DNA of 64,000 nucleotides from Sva-07 sp963752815. GTDB lineage: Bacteria > Actinomycetota > Acidimicrobiia > Acidimicrobiales > Ilumatobacteraceae. The notes beneath the pieces were generated by a model. That model was given only the letters and a program-made list of their open reading frames with translations. It was not told where the DNA came from and made no database searches. Of this stretch, positions 48,093 to 56,966 are shown in pieces. The stretch is taken from positions 124,001-188,000 of the forward strand of contig CAVVZI010000019.1 of the NCBI GenBank assembly GCA_963752815.1. The letters are read 5' to 3'. The number at the start of each line of letters is the position of its first letter. Positions within the stretch are counted from its first letter, which is position 1. The translations under genes were made by a program, and so were the position numbers.

Positions 48093-48168
48093 ATTCCAAT
48101 TGTCGCACACCGCGTCGCCCCGACGCCAGACCCAACGCGCCACGGTCGGTGCCGTAGAGTCGGTCGCT

Positions 48169-49194
48169 GTGCGGAACGGCTCGCGAGCGACGATCGTCGA
48201 CGTGGCGGCGCTCGCCGGGGTCCACGCAGGGACCGTGTCGCGGGCGCTGAGCAGGCCGGACAAGGTCGCGCCGGCCACCCGGGAACGCGTCGAGGCGGCG
48301 GTCGAGCAGCTCGGCTTCGTCCCGTCACGGGCGGCGCGTGGCCTGATCACCGGACGCACCGGGTACGTCGGCGTGATCGTCCCGGACATCACGAACCCGT
48401 ACTTCGCCGTGCTCGTGCGGGCGATCGAGCACGCCGCGAGTGACGCCGATTTCCAGGTGCTGCTCGTCGACACCGGCGAGCAGCGCGAGCGTGAGGTGCG
48501 GGCTGCCCGGGATCTCGCCGGGGAAGTCGACGGGTTCATCGTGTTGTCTCCCCGCCGCCTGCACCGCGAGGTCGAAGCGATCGGCGACACCCGAGCGGTG
48601 TTCGTCAACCGCCAGGTCCCGGGCCGGGCGTCGGTGCTCCTGCGCTCGGCCGCCGCCGCAGGGGAGGCGTTGCGCACGCTGGCCGCGGCGGGTCACACCA
48701 AAGTCACGTACCTCCGCGGCCCGCAGGGTTCGTGGGCGGCGATCGAGCGGCGCGATGCGGTGCGCCGCACGAGCCGGGCGATCGGGGTCGAGATCGTCGA
48801 GATCGCCATGAACGATCCCACGTTCGAGGGCGGCGTCGCCTCGGTCGATCAGACGGTCGGCAACGGCTCGACGGCCGTGATCGCGTTCAACGACCAGATG
48901 GCGCTCGGCGTGCTCGCCGGCCTCACCCAGCGGGGGATCAGGGTGCCCGACGACATGAGCATCGTCGGTTGTGACGACGTGCCGATGGCGGCGATGGTCG
49001 CCCCGCCGCTGACGACCATCCGGATGCCGACCGACGAGGCCGGTGCGACAGCGGTCGAGCTGCTCGACGACAGCACGGCGAAGGTCGAGCTGTTCGGCTC
49101 GCTCGTGGTGCGAGCTTCGACCGGGCCGGTCAGCGGAAGAGCGCCTCGGCGACGAGTTCGGCCTGACGATGCCAGTCGCCGGCGGCGAGGGTGA
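48169..49194 (+). CDS. LacI family transcriptional regulator
   Basis: A 341-residue LacI repressor, divergent from the glucuronate operon it very probably controls. DNA-binding helix-turn-helix: TIVDVAALAGVHAGTVSRALSR, hinge VAPATRERVEAAVEQLGFVPSRAARGL. Sugar-binding core has PDITNPYFAVLVRAIEHAA and the C-terminal IVGCDDVPMAAMVAPPLTTIRMP. GTG 48169 is the only start that begins just before the HTH. The last 20 residues are Arg-rich, unlike the family, and run 65 bases into the convergent gene; the native end is probably near RASTGP, and loss of a stop or a late frameshift is suspected. Confidence 0.92.
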   Translation: MRNGSRATIVDVAALAGVHAGTVSRALSRPDKVAPATRERVEAAVEQLGFVPSRAARGLITGRTGYVGVIVPDITNPYFAVLVRAIEHAASDADFQVLLVDTGEQREREVRAARDLAGEVDGFIVLSPRRLHREVEAIGDTRAVFVNRQVPGRASVLLRSAAAAGEALRTLAAAGHTKVTYLRGPQGSWAAIERRDAVRRTSRAIGVEIVEIAMNDPTFEGGVASVDQTVGNGSTAVIAFNDQMALGVLAGLTQRGIRVPDDMSIVGCDDVPMAAMVAPPLTTIRMPTDEAGATAVELLDDSTAKVELFGSLVVRASTGPVSGRAPRRRVRPDDASRRRRG

Positions 49195-50050
49195 AGACGA
49201 CGCGGTCGGCACCGAGGGCGGCCCATCCGGCGACCCGTTCGACGACGGCGCCCGCGTCCCCGGTGACGAGGATCGACGGGATCGCCTCGGCGGGCATGCC
49301 GTACACACCGTCGGGATCGGTGAGTTGGCGGACGATCTCGTCACGGTCGGGAAGCGCAGGGTCGCCGTCGAGGGCGACGGCGATGCTGCCGGTGACCGCC
49401 GGCGCGGCGCGTCCGGCATCCGCGGCGAACCCGCGGAGGCGGTCGACCGACGGTGCGGCGACGTCCGGAGGTAGCGGCATCGCGAACCAGCCGTCGCCGT
49501 GGCGAACGGCGCGCCGCAGCGCGGCATCGGCCGTGCCACCCACCAGGATCGGAGGGACGGTGGCGCCGGGGGCCAGCTCGACCAGCGGTGCGCCGTCGAC
49601 GTCGGGAAGTCGGGCCTGCTTGCCGGCGATGAGGTCCGGCAACACGGCAAGCGCGGCGTCCGTGCGCGCACCGCGCTCGTGGCGCGGCACGCCGGTGGCA
49701 CTCCACGAACGATCGTGACGATCGCCGCCGACGCCCGCGCCGAGCAGCACGCGGTCGCCCGATACGCGTTGCAGCGACGCGACCTGCTTGGCGATCCATG
49801 CCACCGGGCGGATCGGCACGATGACGACGCCGAGACCCAGCTTCACCCGCGCGGTCGAGCCGGCCACGGCCGCCAGCGCGATCATGCTGTCGAGGATCGG
49901 CGTGCCGTTGCCGGCGACGAGCTGATCGACGGCCCACACCGACTCGAAACCGAGGTCCTCGGCGTGACGGGCGGCGGCGACGACGTCTCCCGGCTCGCTG
50001 TCAGGAGCGCTCATCGTGGGGAGGAAGACTCCGATCTGCGGAACGTTCAT
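49130..50050 (-). CDS. LLM class F420-dependent oxidoreductase
   Basis: A 306-residue luciferase-like protein: PQIGVFLPTMSAPDSEPGDVVAAARHAEDLGFESVWAVDQL, KLGLGVVIVPIRPVAWIAKQVASLQRVSGDRVLLGAGVGGD and PPILVGGTADAALRRAV. ATG 50050 follows AGGAG. Divergent from a HxlR-type regulator with 68 bases between, so it is its probable target. Reaction unknown. Confidence 0.88.
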   Translation of the reverse strand: MNVPQIGVFLPTMSAPDSEPGDVVAAARHAEDLGFESVWAVDQLVAGNGTPILDSMIALAAVAGSTARVKLGLGVVIVPIRPVAWIAKQVASLQRVSGDRVLLGAGVGGDRHDRSWSATGVPRHERGARTDAALAVLPDLIAGKQARLPDVDGAPLVELAPGATVPPILVGGTADAALRRAVRHGDGWFAMPLPPDVAAPSVDRLRGFAADAGRAAPAVTGSIAVALDGDPALPDRDEIVRQLTDPDGVYGMPAEAIPSILVTGDAGAVVERVAGWAALGADRVVFTLAAGDWHRQAELVAEALFR

Positions 50051-50118
50051 CGTGGTTCTCCTTGTGCTGGTCAGTTCCTTCTTGTAACCACCTCCACTCT
50101 GCGGCAAGATCGGTACCG

Positions 50119-50532
50119 ATGGAAGACGGCACATTGCTGCAACCGAGGCACACCGAGGGAACCGACGCGTTGCCCCGACCGGACGAGACGGCCACCTGTG
50201 AGCTGCGCGACCTGCTCGATCGGCTCGGCGACAAGTGGTCGTTGCTGGTCGTCGAGCTGCTCGGTCACGGTGTCCTCCGCTTCTCCGAGCTGAAGCGCCA
50301 GATCGACGGCATCAGCCAGCGCATGCTCACACTCACGCTGCGCCACCTCGAACGCGACGGGCTCATCACCCGCACCGTGCACCCGGTCGTTCCACCGCGC
50401 GTGGACTACGAGCTCACCGCGCTCGGCCGCAGCCTGCTGGACGCCGTGCAGCCGCTGGTGTCGTGGAGCCGGGAACACCGGCCGACGATCGCGCACGCGC
50501 GGGCCGACTTCGACCGGCACGCCGCCGGCTAG
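50119..50532 (+). CDS. HxlR family transcriptional regulator
   Basis: A 137-residue winged-helix regulator of the HxlR type. CELRDLLDRLGDKWSLLVVELL is the diagnostic cysteine plus first helix; LRFSELKRQIDGISQRMLTLTLRHLERDGLITR is the recognition helix and wing, and VDYELTALGRSLLDAV closes the domain. The single cysteine could sense a redox or electrophile signal. Divergent from the luciferase-like gene; the gap contains TTACAAGAAGGAA on the minus strand, a possible site. Confidence 0.9.
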   Translation: MEDGTLLQPRHTEGTDALPRPDETATCELRDLLDRLGDKWSLLVVELLGHGVLRFSELKRQIDGISQRMLTLTLRHLERDGLITRTVHPVVPPRVDYELTALGRSLLDAVQPLVSWSREHRPTIAHARADFDRHAAG

Positions 50533-51837
50533 TTGGATCCTGCCGGAGTGCTCGATCGGGCGGAGCCGGCGGTCAGGGGGAGGGAAGTCGGTCCGCGAAG
50601 GGCGAAGGACCGCTTCCAAACGATTCGGTCGAGATCGACGGCGTAGTCGCCGAGGGCGTCGAGCAACGCCGGGATGGTGTTGCGCAGTTCCATCCGGGCG
50701 AGCGCCGCACCGAGGCAGTGATGTGCGCCGAAGCCGAACGAGAGCGGTCGAGGATCGGGGCGATCGAGTCGGAGCTCGTTGGCGTCGCTCCACCGGCGTT
50801 CGTCGCGGTTGGCGGCGCCGATCATGAGTCCGATGTTGTCCCCCCGGTGGATGGTGACGCCGGCGACAGTGAAATCGGCCGTGGCCTGGCGGCCGCTGAC
50901 CTGCGCGGGTGGGTCGAAGCGCAGCAGTTCCTCGACGGCATTGTCGATGAGGTCGGGGTCGTCACGAAGGAGCCTGCGTTGGTCGGGGTGGCGGGCCAAC
51001 GCGACGAGCGTGTTGCCGAGCATCCCGGTCACCGTCTCGTGTCCGGCGAAGAGCAGGAACGCGATCATGGCGACGATCTCGTCGTCGTCGAGTGGGTGCT
51101 GATCGTCGCCGGCGGCCAGCGCGGAGATCAGGTCGTGCGCGGGTCGGTCGCGGCGGTCGGCGATGACGGTTCTGAAGTACTCGTCCAACTCGGCGAAACG
51201 TTCGCTCATCGATTTCGCGTCGAAGGTGGTCAGCGGCTCCAGCATCCCGCCGATCTCGCGTGAGGCGCTCAGGAGCCAGGCGCGACGATCGGGCGGGAGT
51301 CCCAGGATCGCGGCGATCGCCTCGACCGGCAGCTTCACCGTGAATTCCGCGACGACGTCCATCTCGCGGGAAGTGTCGAGCCCGATCGATCAACTCGCCG
51401 ACGACCTGCTGGACCAACGGCTCGTACCGTTCGATCTGTCGGGGTGTGAACGCCCGGCTCACCGCGGCACGCAATCGGGTGTGGTTCGGCGGATCGTTGA
51501 CGAGCAGCCATCGCGAGAAGTTCGATCGGGCGGCCGGCGTCAACTCGCGGTAACGCGACGTCGACAGGAGCAACTCACCAACCGGCGCCGTTGCCGTGTG
51601 CGGCGACCGCAGCACCTCCTGCACCTCGTCGTAGCCGAAGACGAACCACTGGCGGTACGGACGCCCGTAGGAAATCGGACCGTCCGCGCGCATCCGGTCG
51701 TACATCGGATACGGCCAGGAGAACCGTTCATCGGCAAACGGGTTGCCCCACTTCGTGAACCGGAACAGTGCGTCGGAAACTCGGCGGTGACGCCCGACGG
51801 CGGCGACACCCGACATCGCCAGTTGCTCGAGACCCAT
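50529..51837 (-). CDS. Cytochrome P450, one frameshift
   Basis: About 435 residues. N-terminal part has PYPMYDRMRADGPISYG, LLVNDPPNHTRLRAAVSRAFTPRQI, then a break near 51375 (after GELIDRA). Next come the rest: MDVVAEFTVKLPVEAIAAILG, I-helix LLFAGHETVTGML, K-helix EELLR, and haem loop FGFGAHHCLGAALARME with its cysteine. Complete P450 apart from the frame break. Its stop codon overlaps the convergent HxlR stop within CTAG. Redox partners are not adjacent. Confidence 0.9.
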
Positions 51838-51861
51838 TCCGCACCCCTTCGCAGGACCACA

Positions 51862-52773
51862 TCATGCCTCTCGCGCTCCGTCGCCGAGCGACCACGTGAT
51901 CGCCTCGGCGACCGTCGTCACCTCCGGTGACGGCGAGCCGGGTAGGCGGACCAACACCAAGCGCCGCGTCTCGCGCGGTTCACCGCGGACCGAGACGGTG
52001 CGTATCCCATCGGGGAGTTGCGGGACGAGGGAAGGAGCGATCGTGGTCACCGCGAGGCCGGCTTCCACGAAGCGGAGCTTTCCGAGCCAGTCACGCACGA
52101 CGTATCGAATGTCGGCGCGTTCGGCCAGGCCCGGCCAGACACCCATCAACGCGTCGCCGCCTTCGCTGGGACTGCCGACCCAGACCAACCCGGCCAATTC
52201 CTCGGCTTCGACCGCTCGTCGTCGCGCCAAGGGATGGTCGCGCCCGACGGCCACCACGAGATCGCGTTCGGCGAGCGTCGACATGTCGAGCGCCGGTGAC
52301 TCCGAATCGAGTGGGCGGTACGGCGGGATCTGCGCGACGACGGCGAGGTCGAGCGTGCCGGCACGAATGGCGCGCGTCAACGCCGGCGTGGTCGCCTCGC
52401 GATAGGTGACGACCAGATCCGGGTGAGTAGCGCGCAGGCGGGCGAGCAGGTCGGGGATCAGCGAGGCGCTCGTGATCGGGAATCCTCCGAGACGAACCCG
52501 TCCTGACGCGCCCGTTCGGGTGTCCGCGAGCGCGGCGTCGAGTTCGTCGACGATCAGCCGGGCCCTCGGCAGCAGTCGACCGCCCGCCGCCGTGAGGCGA
52601 ACCCCGTCGCGGTGCCGCTCGAACAGCAACCGGCCAGTCGCCCGCTCGAGCGCGGCGACCTGACGGGACACGGCGGACTGCGAGTAGCCGAGCGATGCCG
52701 CCGCCGAGGTGAACGACCCGTGTTCGGCCACGACGAGCAGCACCCGCAGCGCCGCGGGGTTCAACTCAGTCAT
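51862..52773 (-). CDS. LysR family transcriptional regulator
   Basis: A 303-residue LysR regulator. N-terminal helix-turn-helix: LRVLLVVAEHGSFTSAAASLGYSQSAVSRQVAALERATG, then a linker helix and a two-lobed effector domain (VRLGGFPITSASLIPDLL, YREATTPALTRAIRAGTLDLAVV, LVVAVGRDHPLARR). ATG 52773. Divergent from an SDR gene, 71 bases apart, so the SDR gene is the likely target, as is normal for LysR pairs. Confidence 0.92.
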   Translation of the reverse strand: MTELNPAALRVLLVVAEHGSFTSAAASLGYSQSAVSRQVAALERATGRLLFERHRDGVRLTAAGGRLLPRARLIVDELDAALADTRTGASGRVRLGGFPITSASLIPDLLARLRATHPDLVVTYREATTPALTRAIRAGTLDLAVVAQIPPYRPLDSESPALDMSTLAERDLVVAVGRDHPLARRRAVEAEELAGLVWVGSPSEGGDALMGVWPGLAERADIRYVVRDWLGKLRFVEAGLAVTTIAPSLVPQLPDGIRTVSVRGEPRETRRLVLVRLPGSPSPEVTTVAEAITWSLGDGAREA

Positions 52774-52844
52774 GCTCGAATGGTATGTCAACTGTGCTGA
52801 TCCTGCGCTTGCCGCATGGTTGTTGCGTCCGTACCGTCGAGCGC

Positions 52845-53717
52845 ATGGCCTCCCGCATCGCACTCGTCACCGGCGCCAACCAGAACCTCGGCCGTGCGCT
52901 CGTGGCCGGACTGGCTTCCGGAATGACGCCCGCCGACCGGGTCCTGCTCACCGGTCGCGATCCCGGCCGGATCGCCACCGCGGCGCGTGAGCTGAGTGCG
53001 ACCAACTCGCATGGAGCCGTCATCGAGCCGCGCGTCCTCGACGTACGCGATCCACGCGCCATCCACGATCTCGCCGCGGACGTCGGCGAGATCGACATCG
53101 TCTTCTCCAACGCCGCCGCCCGCATGAGTCCTGCCGACGACCCGGCCGACCTGGTCGACGTCGTGGCCGACACCAACAACGTGGCGACGAACGCGATCCT
53201 GCGCGAATTCATCCCTCGCATGCGACCGGGCGGGCGACTCGTCGTCGTGGCGAGCGCGCTCGGCACCCTCGACAAGCTGCCACCACCGGCGCGGCCGCGT
53301 TTCGCCGCTGCCGCCGACAGTGACCTGGACGCCGTGGATCGATTGATCGACGACTGGCGGCGGTCGGTGAAGGCGGGACGAGCCGTCGACGACGGATTCG
53401 GCTCCTGGCTGAACATCCCGTCCAAGGTCGCCCAGGTCGCCGCCGTCCGAGCGGCCGCCCGCGACCGGAGAGCCGAACATGTCCGCGACGGCATCCTCCT
53501 GATGGCCCTCTGCCCCGGTCTCATCGACACCGATGCGTCGCGCCCCTGGTTCCCGGACATGAGCGGAGCCCAGACGCCGCGCGAGGCCGCAGCCTGGCCC
53601 GTCGAACTGGCACTCTCCGACCGTTTCGATCCCGCCTACTACGGCGAGCTCGTACAGTTCGGCACCGTGTTGCCGTGGGAATCAGGAATCCCGGTCCGAC
53701 ACCACGCAGCTTCGTGA
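52845..53717 (+). CDS. SDR family carbonyl reductase-like protein
   Basis: A 290-residue SDR of the carbonyl-reductase type. TGANQNLGRALVAGL is the cofactor loop (an unusual N in place of the common G), DVRDPRAI, FSNAAARMSP, VVVASALGTL, and a later MALCPGLIDTDASRPWFPDMSGAQTP segment typical of carbonyl reductases. The catalytic YxxxK is not evident: the position holds WLNIPSKV, so Tyr seems replaced. Activity is therefore uncertain. Divergent from LysR. Confidence 0.85.
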   Translation: MASRIALVTGANQNLGRALVAGLASGMTPADRVLLTGRDPGRIATAARELSATNSHGAVIEPRVLDVRDPRAIHDLAADVGEIDIVFSNAAARMSPADDPADLVDVVADTNNVATNAILREFIPRMRPGGRLVVVASALGTLDKLPPPARPRFAAAADSDLDAVDRLIDDWRRSVKAGRAVDDGFGSWLNIPSKVAQVAAVRAAARDRRAEHVRDGILLMALCPGLIDTDASRPWFPDMSGAQTPREAAAWPVELALSDRFDPAYYGELVQFGTVLPWESGIPVRHHAAS

Positions 53718-53726
53718 GGCCAGTCG

Positions 53727-54788
53727 TCAGGCGCCCGTGTCGTCGACCTGCCAGTCGATCCAGTTGCCGTGGCCTTGAACGCGGGCGAGGAGGTGGGCCT
53801 TCTCGTCGACGCCGTCGAACAGCACCGCACCCATGACGTCCGGACCGGACGCGTCGCGAATGCCGAAGGCGTCGACGGTGGCCGCACCCTCGGCGCTGAC
53901 CCACACGATCGGCCGCCGTGCTGATGCCGCCCGCAGCAGGTCGACGAATTCGGCGCGCTCGTTGATCGAGAAGTAGCCGAACGCCCACGTCGTCATCACG
54001 ATCGCCGTCGCGTCGGTGGGGAGTTCGGCGAGCACCGTTGGGAGCACGTCGTTGGCACGACCGGCGATCAGCGTCGGCGGGTCCTGCTGGACGAATCGAA
54101 TGGACGCGGCGACCCGATCGGCCCGGCCCATGTCGGGCCAGACGCAGGCGAGCAACCACCGGGCGTCCGCTGGATCGGTCAGGTCGATGGGCGACAGGTC
54201 GATGCCGACCCGCTCGATGAACGGCGGCAGGTGATCGGCGATCGGCGGGTCTCCTCCCGACACCTCACATTCGATACGCACGCTCGAGTCGACGGGCCCG
54301 GTCGAGCCGTGGCTGCCATAGTCCAGCAGGTACCGGTCGCACAGCAGGTTGATGCCGGCGCTCGCCCCGACGTCGACGAGGCAGTAGGGCCCCCGGACCT
54401 GCGACGCCACCCACGTCAGTGCCGGTCCGAGGATCGCGCTCCGTCCGCAATCGTTCGTCTGCACCCGTCTCGTTTCCAACAGGCCGAGAATTTCGGCTCG
54501 ATGGGACCGGCACAGCTCGGGAAACAGCAGCCCCGGATCAGCATTCGATCGACCGGCGTAGACGTCACCGAGCGGATGCTCGAGCCCATCCAGCAAGAGG
54601 TAGTGCACGGCGGCCAGTGGCGCGGGCGGGAGATGCGCCGCGGGTGGTGCCGTCCGCAACAATTCGAGGAGCTCTCGATCTCCTGCCACCACCTCGGCGA
54701 TGCGCTCGTAGATGGGGGAGTAGCCCCGGAACTGTTGCGTGCCGAACCACGACCAGAGGTTCGCAAGGTCATCGGTGGCGTCGCCCAC
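53727..54788 (-). CDS. DUF2332 family protein
   Basis: A 353-residue protein of the DUF2332 family (unknown function, actinobacterial). It has FRGYSPIYERIAEVVAGDRELL, the LLLDGLEHPL block, LVDVGASAGINLLCDRYLLDYG (a SAM-methyltransferase-like glycine loop), VGIDLSPIDLTDPADARWLLACVWPDM and TTWAFGYFSINERAEFVDLL. GTG 54788 is taken as start, since the sequence upstream is not family-like. The glycine loop hints at a methyltransferase fold; no reaction known. Confidence 0.85.
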   Translation of the reverse strand: MGDATDDLANLWSWFGTQQFRGYSPIYERIAEVVAGDRELLELLRTAPPAAHLPPAPLAAVHYLLLDGLEHPLGDVYAGRSNADPGLLFPELCRSHRAEILGLLETRRVQTNDCGRSAILGPALTWVASQVRGPYCLVDVGASAGINLLCDRYLLDYGSHGSTGPVDSSVRIECEVSGGDPPIADHLPPFIERVGIDLSPIDLTDPADARWLLACVWPDMGRADRVAASIRFVQQDPPTLIAGRANDVLPTVLAELPTDATAIVMTTWAFGYFSINERAEFVDLLRAASARRPIVWVSAEGAATVDAFGIRDASGPDVMGAVLFDGVDEKAHLLARVQGHGNWIDWQVDDTGA

Positions 54789-54802
54789 CCGCTTCAGAAT
54801 AC

Positions 54803-54925
54803 GTGTGCCAGCACGCCCCGCCGGAACGGGCTCGGCTCGCGGAGATCGACATTGCGCGATGGTTGGCGAGGGTGAAGGCTGGCCGCGATGCGACGCTCCC
54901 CGAGATCGAGGCCCTCGCCGGCTGA
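54803..54925 (+). other. Possible 40-residue small open reading frame or gene remnant
   Basis: GTG 54803 to TGA 54925 gives a 40-residue peptide rich in charged helix formers (ERARLAEIDIARWLARVKAG, then LPEIEALAG). Its composition looks protein-like, and it fills the gap between DUF2332 and the PNPOx-like gene. No family recognised. Could be a remnant of a longer gene whose front was lost. Confidence 0.3.
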
Positions 54926-54964
54926 CCACTTGTGCCTGCGGCGCGCGAGGCTTGTGGAGTGGTG

Positions 54965-55423
54965 GTGCTCAGCCCGGAGATGCGCCGAATGGTCGATGAA
55001 GGTCTGGGGTTCGTGGCAACGATCAACGCCGACGGAACTCCGAATCTGTCGCCGAAAGGCACTCTCGCCACGTGGGACGACGAACACCTGGCGTTCGCCG
55101 ACATCGCCTCGCCGAACACATCGGCGAACCTGGAACGCAACGCAGCCGTCGAAGTGAACGTCGTCGACCCACTCATCCGTCGGGGTTACCGATTCGCGGG
55201 GACGGCCATCGTCCATCGCGACGGCGCGACGTACGACCGTGGCGTGGAGTTCTACGAGCAGCGGGGCACGATCCAGGCCCGCGACCGGATACGGGCGATC
55301 GTCGTGATCGCTGTCGCCAGCGCTCGGTCGGTTCGATCACCGGCGTACGCACTCGGCGCAACCGAGGACGAATTGCGGCGCAAATATCGGATCCAACTGC
55401 TCGGCGACACCGACGGCGCGTGA
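54965..55423 (+). CDS. Pyridoxamine 5'-phosphate oxidase-like (PNPOx fold) protein
   Basis: About 152 residues, split-barrel flavin fold. LSPEMRRMVDEGLGFVATINADGTPNLSPKGTLATWDDEHLAFADIASPNTSANLERN is typical of the small actinobacterial PPOX-class proteins that bind FMN or F420. GTGs at 54959, 54962 and 54965 are all possible; the last is best spaced from GTGGAG. Function unknown; a general reductase or flavin carrier. Confidence 0.82.
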   Translation: MLSPEMRRMVDEGLGFVATINADGTPNLSPKGTLATWDDEHLAFADIASPNTSANLERNAAVEVNVVDPLIRRGYRFAGTAIVHRDGATYDRGVEFYEQRGTIQARDRIRAIVVIAVASARSVRSPAYALGATEDELRRKYRIQLLGDTDGA

Positions 55424-55503
55424 CCATCGCGCCGACGCGCGATCATGGCGTCCTGCGATTGGTCCACAGCACGATCGGCTCAGCTGACGAGAGGGAGCCC
55501 CAC

Positions 55504-55917
55504 ATGCCACTCACAACCGGCTTCAACCACGTCGCCACCCTCACCACGGACATGGACACGACCGTCGCGTTCTACGCGTCGGCGTTCGAAGCGACCGTGA
55601 CGTTCGAGATGCCGCGCAGCGACGACCACCCCTGGATGAAGATCCTCGACCTCGGCGGCGGGGCGGCCCTGAACGTCTTCGAGGCGCCCGCAGAAGAGAT
55701 CATCGGTGAGCGCCGCCGCCAGGGTGGCCGCGGTGCGATCGACCACTTTGCGCTCGCCGTCGAGTCGCATGATGTGCTCGAGCAGCTGGTGACGCGGCTG
55801 GCGGATGCGGGCGCTCAAGAAGTCGGCCAGATCCAGCGCCTCGGCGATGAGTGGTCACTGTTCTTTCGAGACCCCGACGGCATGGAGTTGGAGGTGTGCT
55901 GTCCCGCTGACGGGTGA
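55504..55917 (+). CDS. VOC family protein (glyoxalase/dioxygenase fold)
   Basis: A 137-residue vicinal-oxygen-chelate protein. Metal-site elements: FNHVATLTTDMDTTVAFYASAF (first His), WMKILDLGGGAALNVFEAP (mid Glu/Asp region), AIDHFALAVES (second His), and FFRDPDGMELEVCCP (terminal Glu). ATG 55504 with a GAGAGGGAGC site upstream. Could be a lyase, dioxygenase or resistance protein; not decidable. Confidence 0.88.
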   Translation: MPLTTGFNHVATLTTDMDTTVAFYASAFEATVTFEMPRSDDHPWMKILDLGGGAALNVFEAPAEEIIGERRRQGGRGAIDHFALAVESHDVLEQLVTRLADAGAQEVGQIQRLGDEWSLFFRDPDGMELEVCCPADG

Positions 55918-55961
55918 TGGCGGCGCGGATCACGCCGAGCGGGACAGATCGGCCCAACCGG

Positions 55962-56906
55962 CTACCCACTCGAACGGGTGCCGATGGGTTCGTCGTGTGT
56001 CCACTCGATGAGCTCGGGCGGTGCGAGCTGTGTGACTCGCTCGGCGTATCGACGGCACCCGTCGTCGTCGAGCAGCTGATGCCATTGGCCGCTGCGGCCG
56101 CTGCGGAAGAACGCTCGATTGTTCTGCAAAATGCCTTCGCTGGCGTTGGGCGCGAGTTCGTCCGCTCGTTCTCGCATCGTGTCGAAACCGGCAGCGACGG
56201 CGAGGGCGGCCAAGCGGTCGTCGTCGATGTCGATGTCGAGCCGGTGTGCGAGGCGGCGCATCTCACCTTCGAGATCGCGTTGCAGATCCGCATAGTGGAC
56301 GAGCACGATGTTCGGTTGCTCACGCGCTTCCCAGAACGTGACGAGATGGTGCATCGTCCAAGCCAGGCTGTCCTTTGCCAGTTCGCCCGTGTTCGGTTCG
56401 TCGACCCAGCGCCAGAAGCGTTCGACCGGATCGGTCGGCGCAGGTTTCCAGTCGCGAAACACCTCAGCGAGATCCGCATTTCCGACGGCGCTGTCGCGAG
56501 CGGTGAAGAGGACTTCAAGGTCGAGATTGTCCACGTGGGCCGCCAGTGAGATCGCGACATCGCGCGGATCGCGCCCCACGCAGATGTACGTGACCGCCTC
56601 GTCGAAGGGCAAACCGTCCAGCGGGGTATGAGATTTGATGAAGCGTCGATGCCGTTGGGCGTCGAGGTCGGCCATCACCACGCCGATGTCACGGGTTTCC
56701 ATCTCGAGCCATGGCGACATGAGGTCGAGCGGTCGGTCGAACGTCGTGCGCTGAAAGATGAGCAGTGCGCAGATCATCTGCATCCAGGTGGTGCCGCACT
56801 TCGGCGGGCTGCTGATGATGATGTCGCCAGCCCGCGCCGAGAACGTCTGCCAACGGTCGTTGTTCCACACGGTCATTCGATACCGGACGAGCGCGTCCCT
56901 GCCCAC
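55962..56906 (-). CDS. Sulfotransferase (PAPS-dependent)
   Basis: A 314-residue cytosolic-type sulfotransferase. The 5'-phosphosulfate loop is SPPKCGTTWMQ and the 3'-phosphate loop is VGRDPRDVAISLAAH. The catalytic base histidine lies in IKSHTPLDG. VRYRMTVWNNDRW at the front is the usual family beginning, so GTG 56906 is chosen over the inner ATG 56876. Transfers sulfate from PAPS to a hydroxyl or amine acceptor; steroid or alcohol acceptor not known. Confidence 0.9.
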   Translation of the reverse strand: MGRDALVRYRMTVWNNDRWQTFSARAGDIIISSPPKCGTTWMQMICALLIFQRTTFDRPLDLMSPWLEMETRDIGVVMADLDAQRHRRFIKSHTPLDGLPFDEAVTYICVGRDPRDVAISLAAHVDNLDLEVLFTARDSAVGNADLAEVFRDWKPAPTDPVERFWRWVDEPNTGELAKDSLAWTMHHLVTFWEAREQPNIVLVHYADLQRDLEGEMRRLAHRLDIDIDDDRLAALAVAAGFDTMRERADELAPNASEGILQNNRAFFRSGRSGQWHQLLDDDGCRRYAERVTQLAPPELIEWTHDEPIGTRSSG

Positions 56907-56966
56907 GGATGCAGACTGCCAACTCGGTGCCCACGGCGCAAGGGCGGCCTACAGCCTGACGACTCG

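Noticed and set aside
44655..48157. Two very long plus-strand frames opposite uxaC and uidA
   Set aside because: Antisense shadows; real genes with complete catalytic motifs lie on the minus strand.
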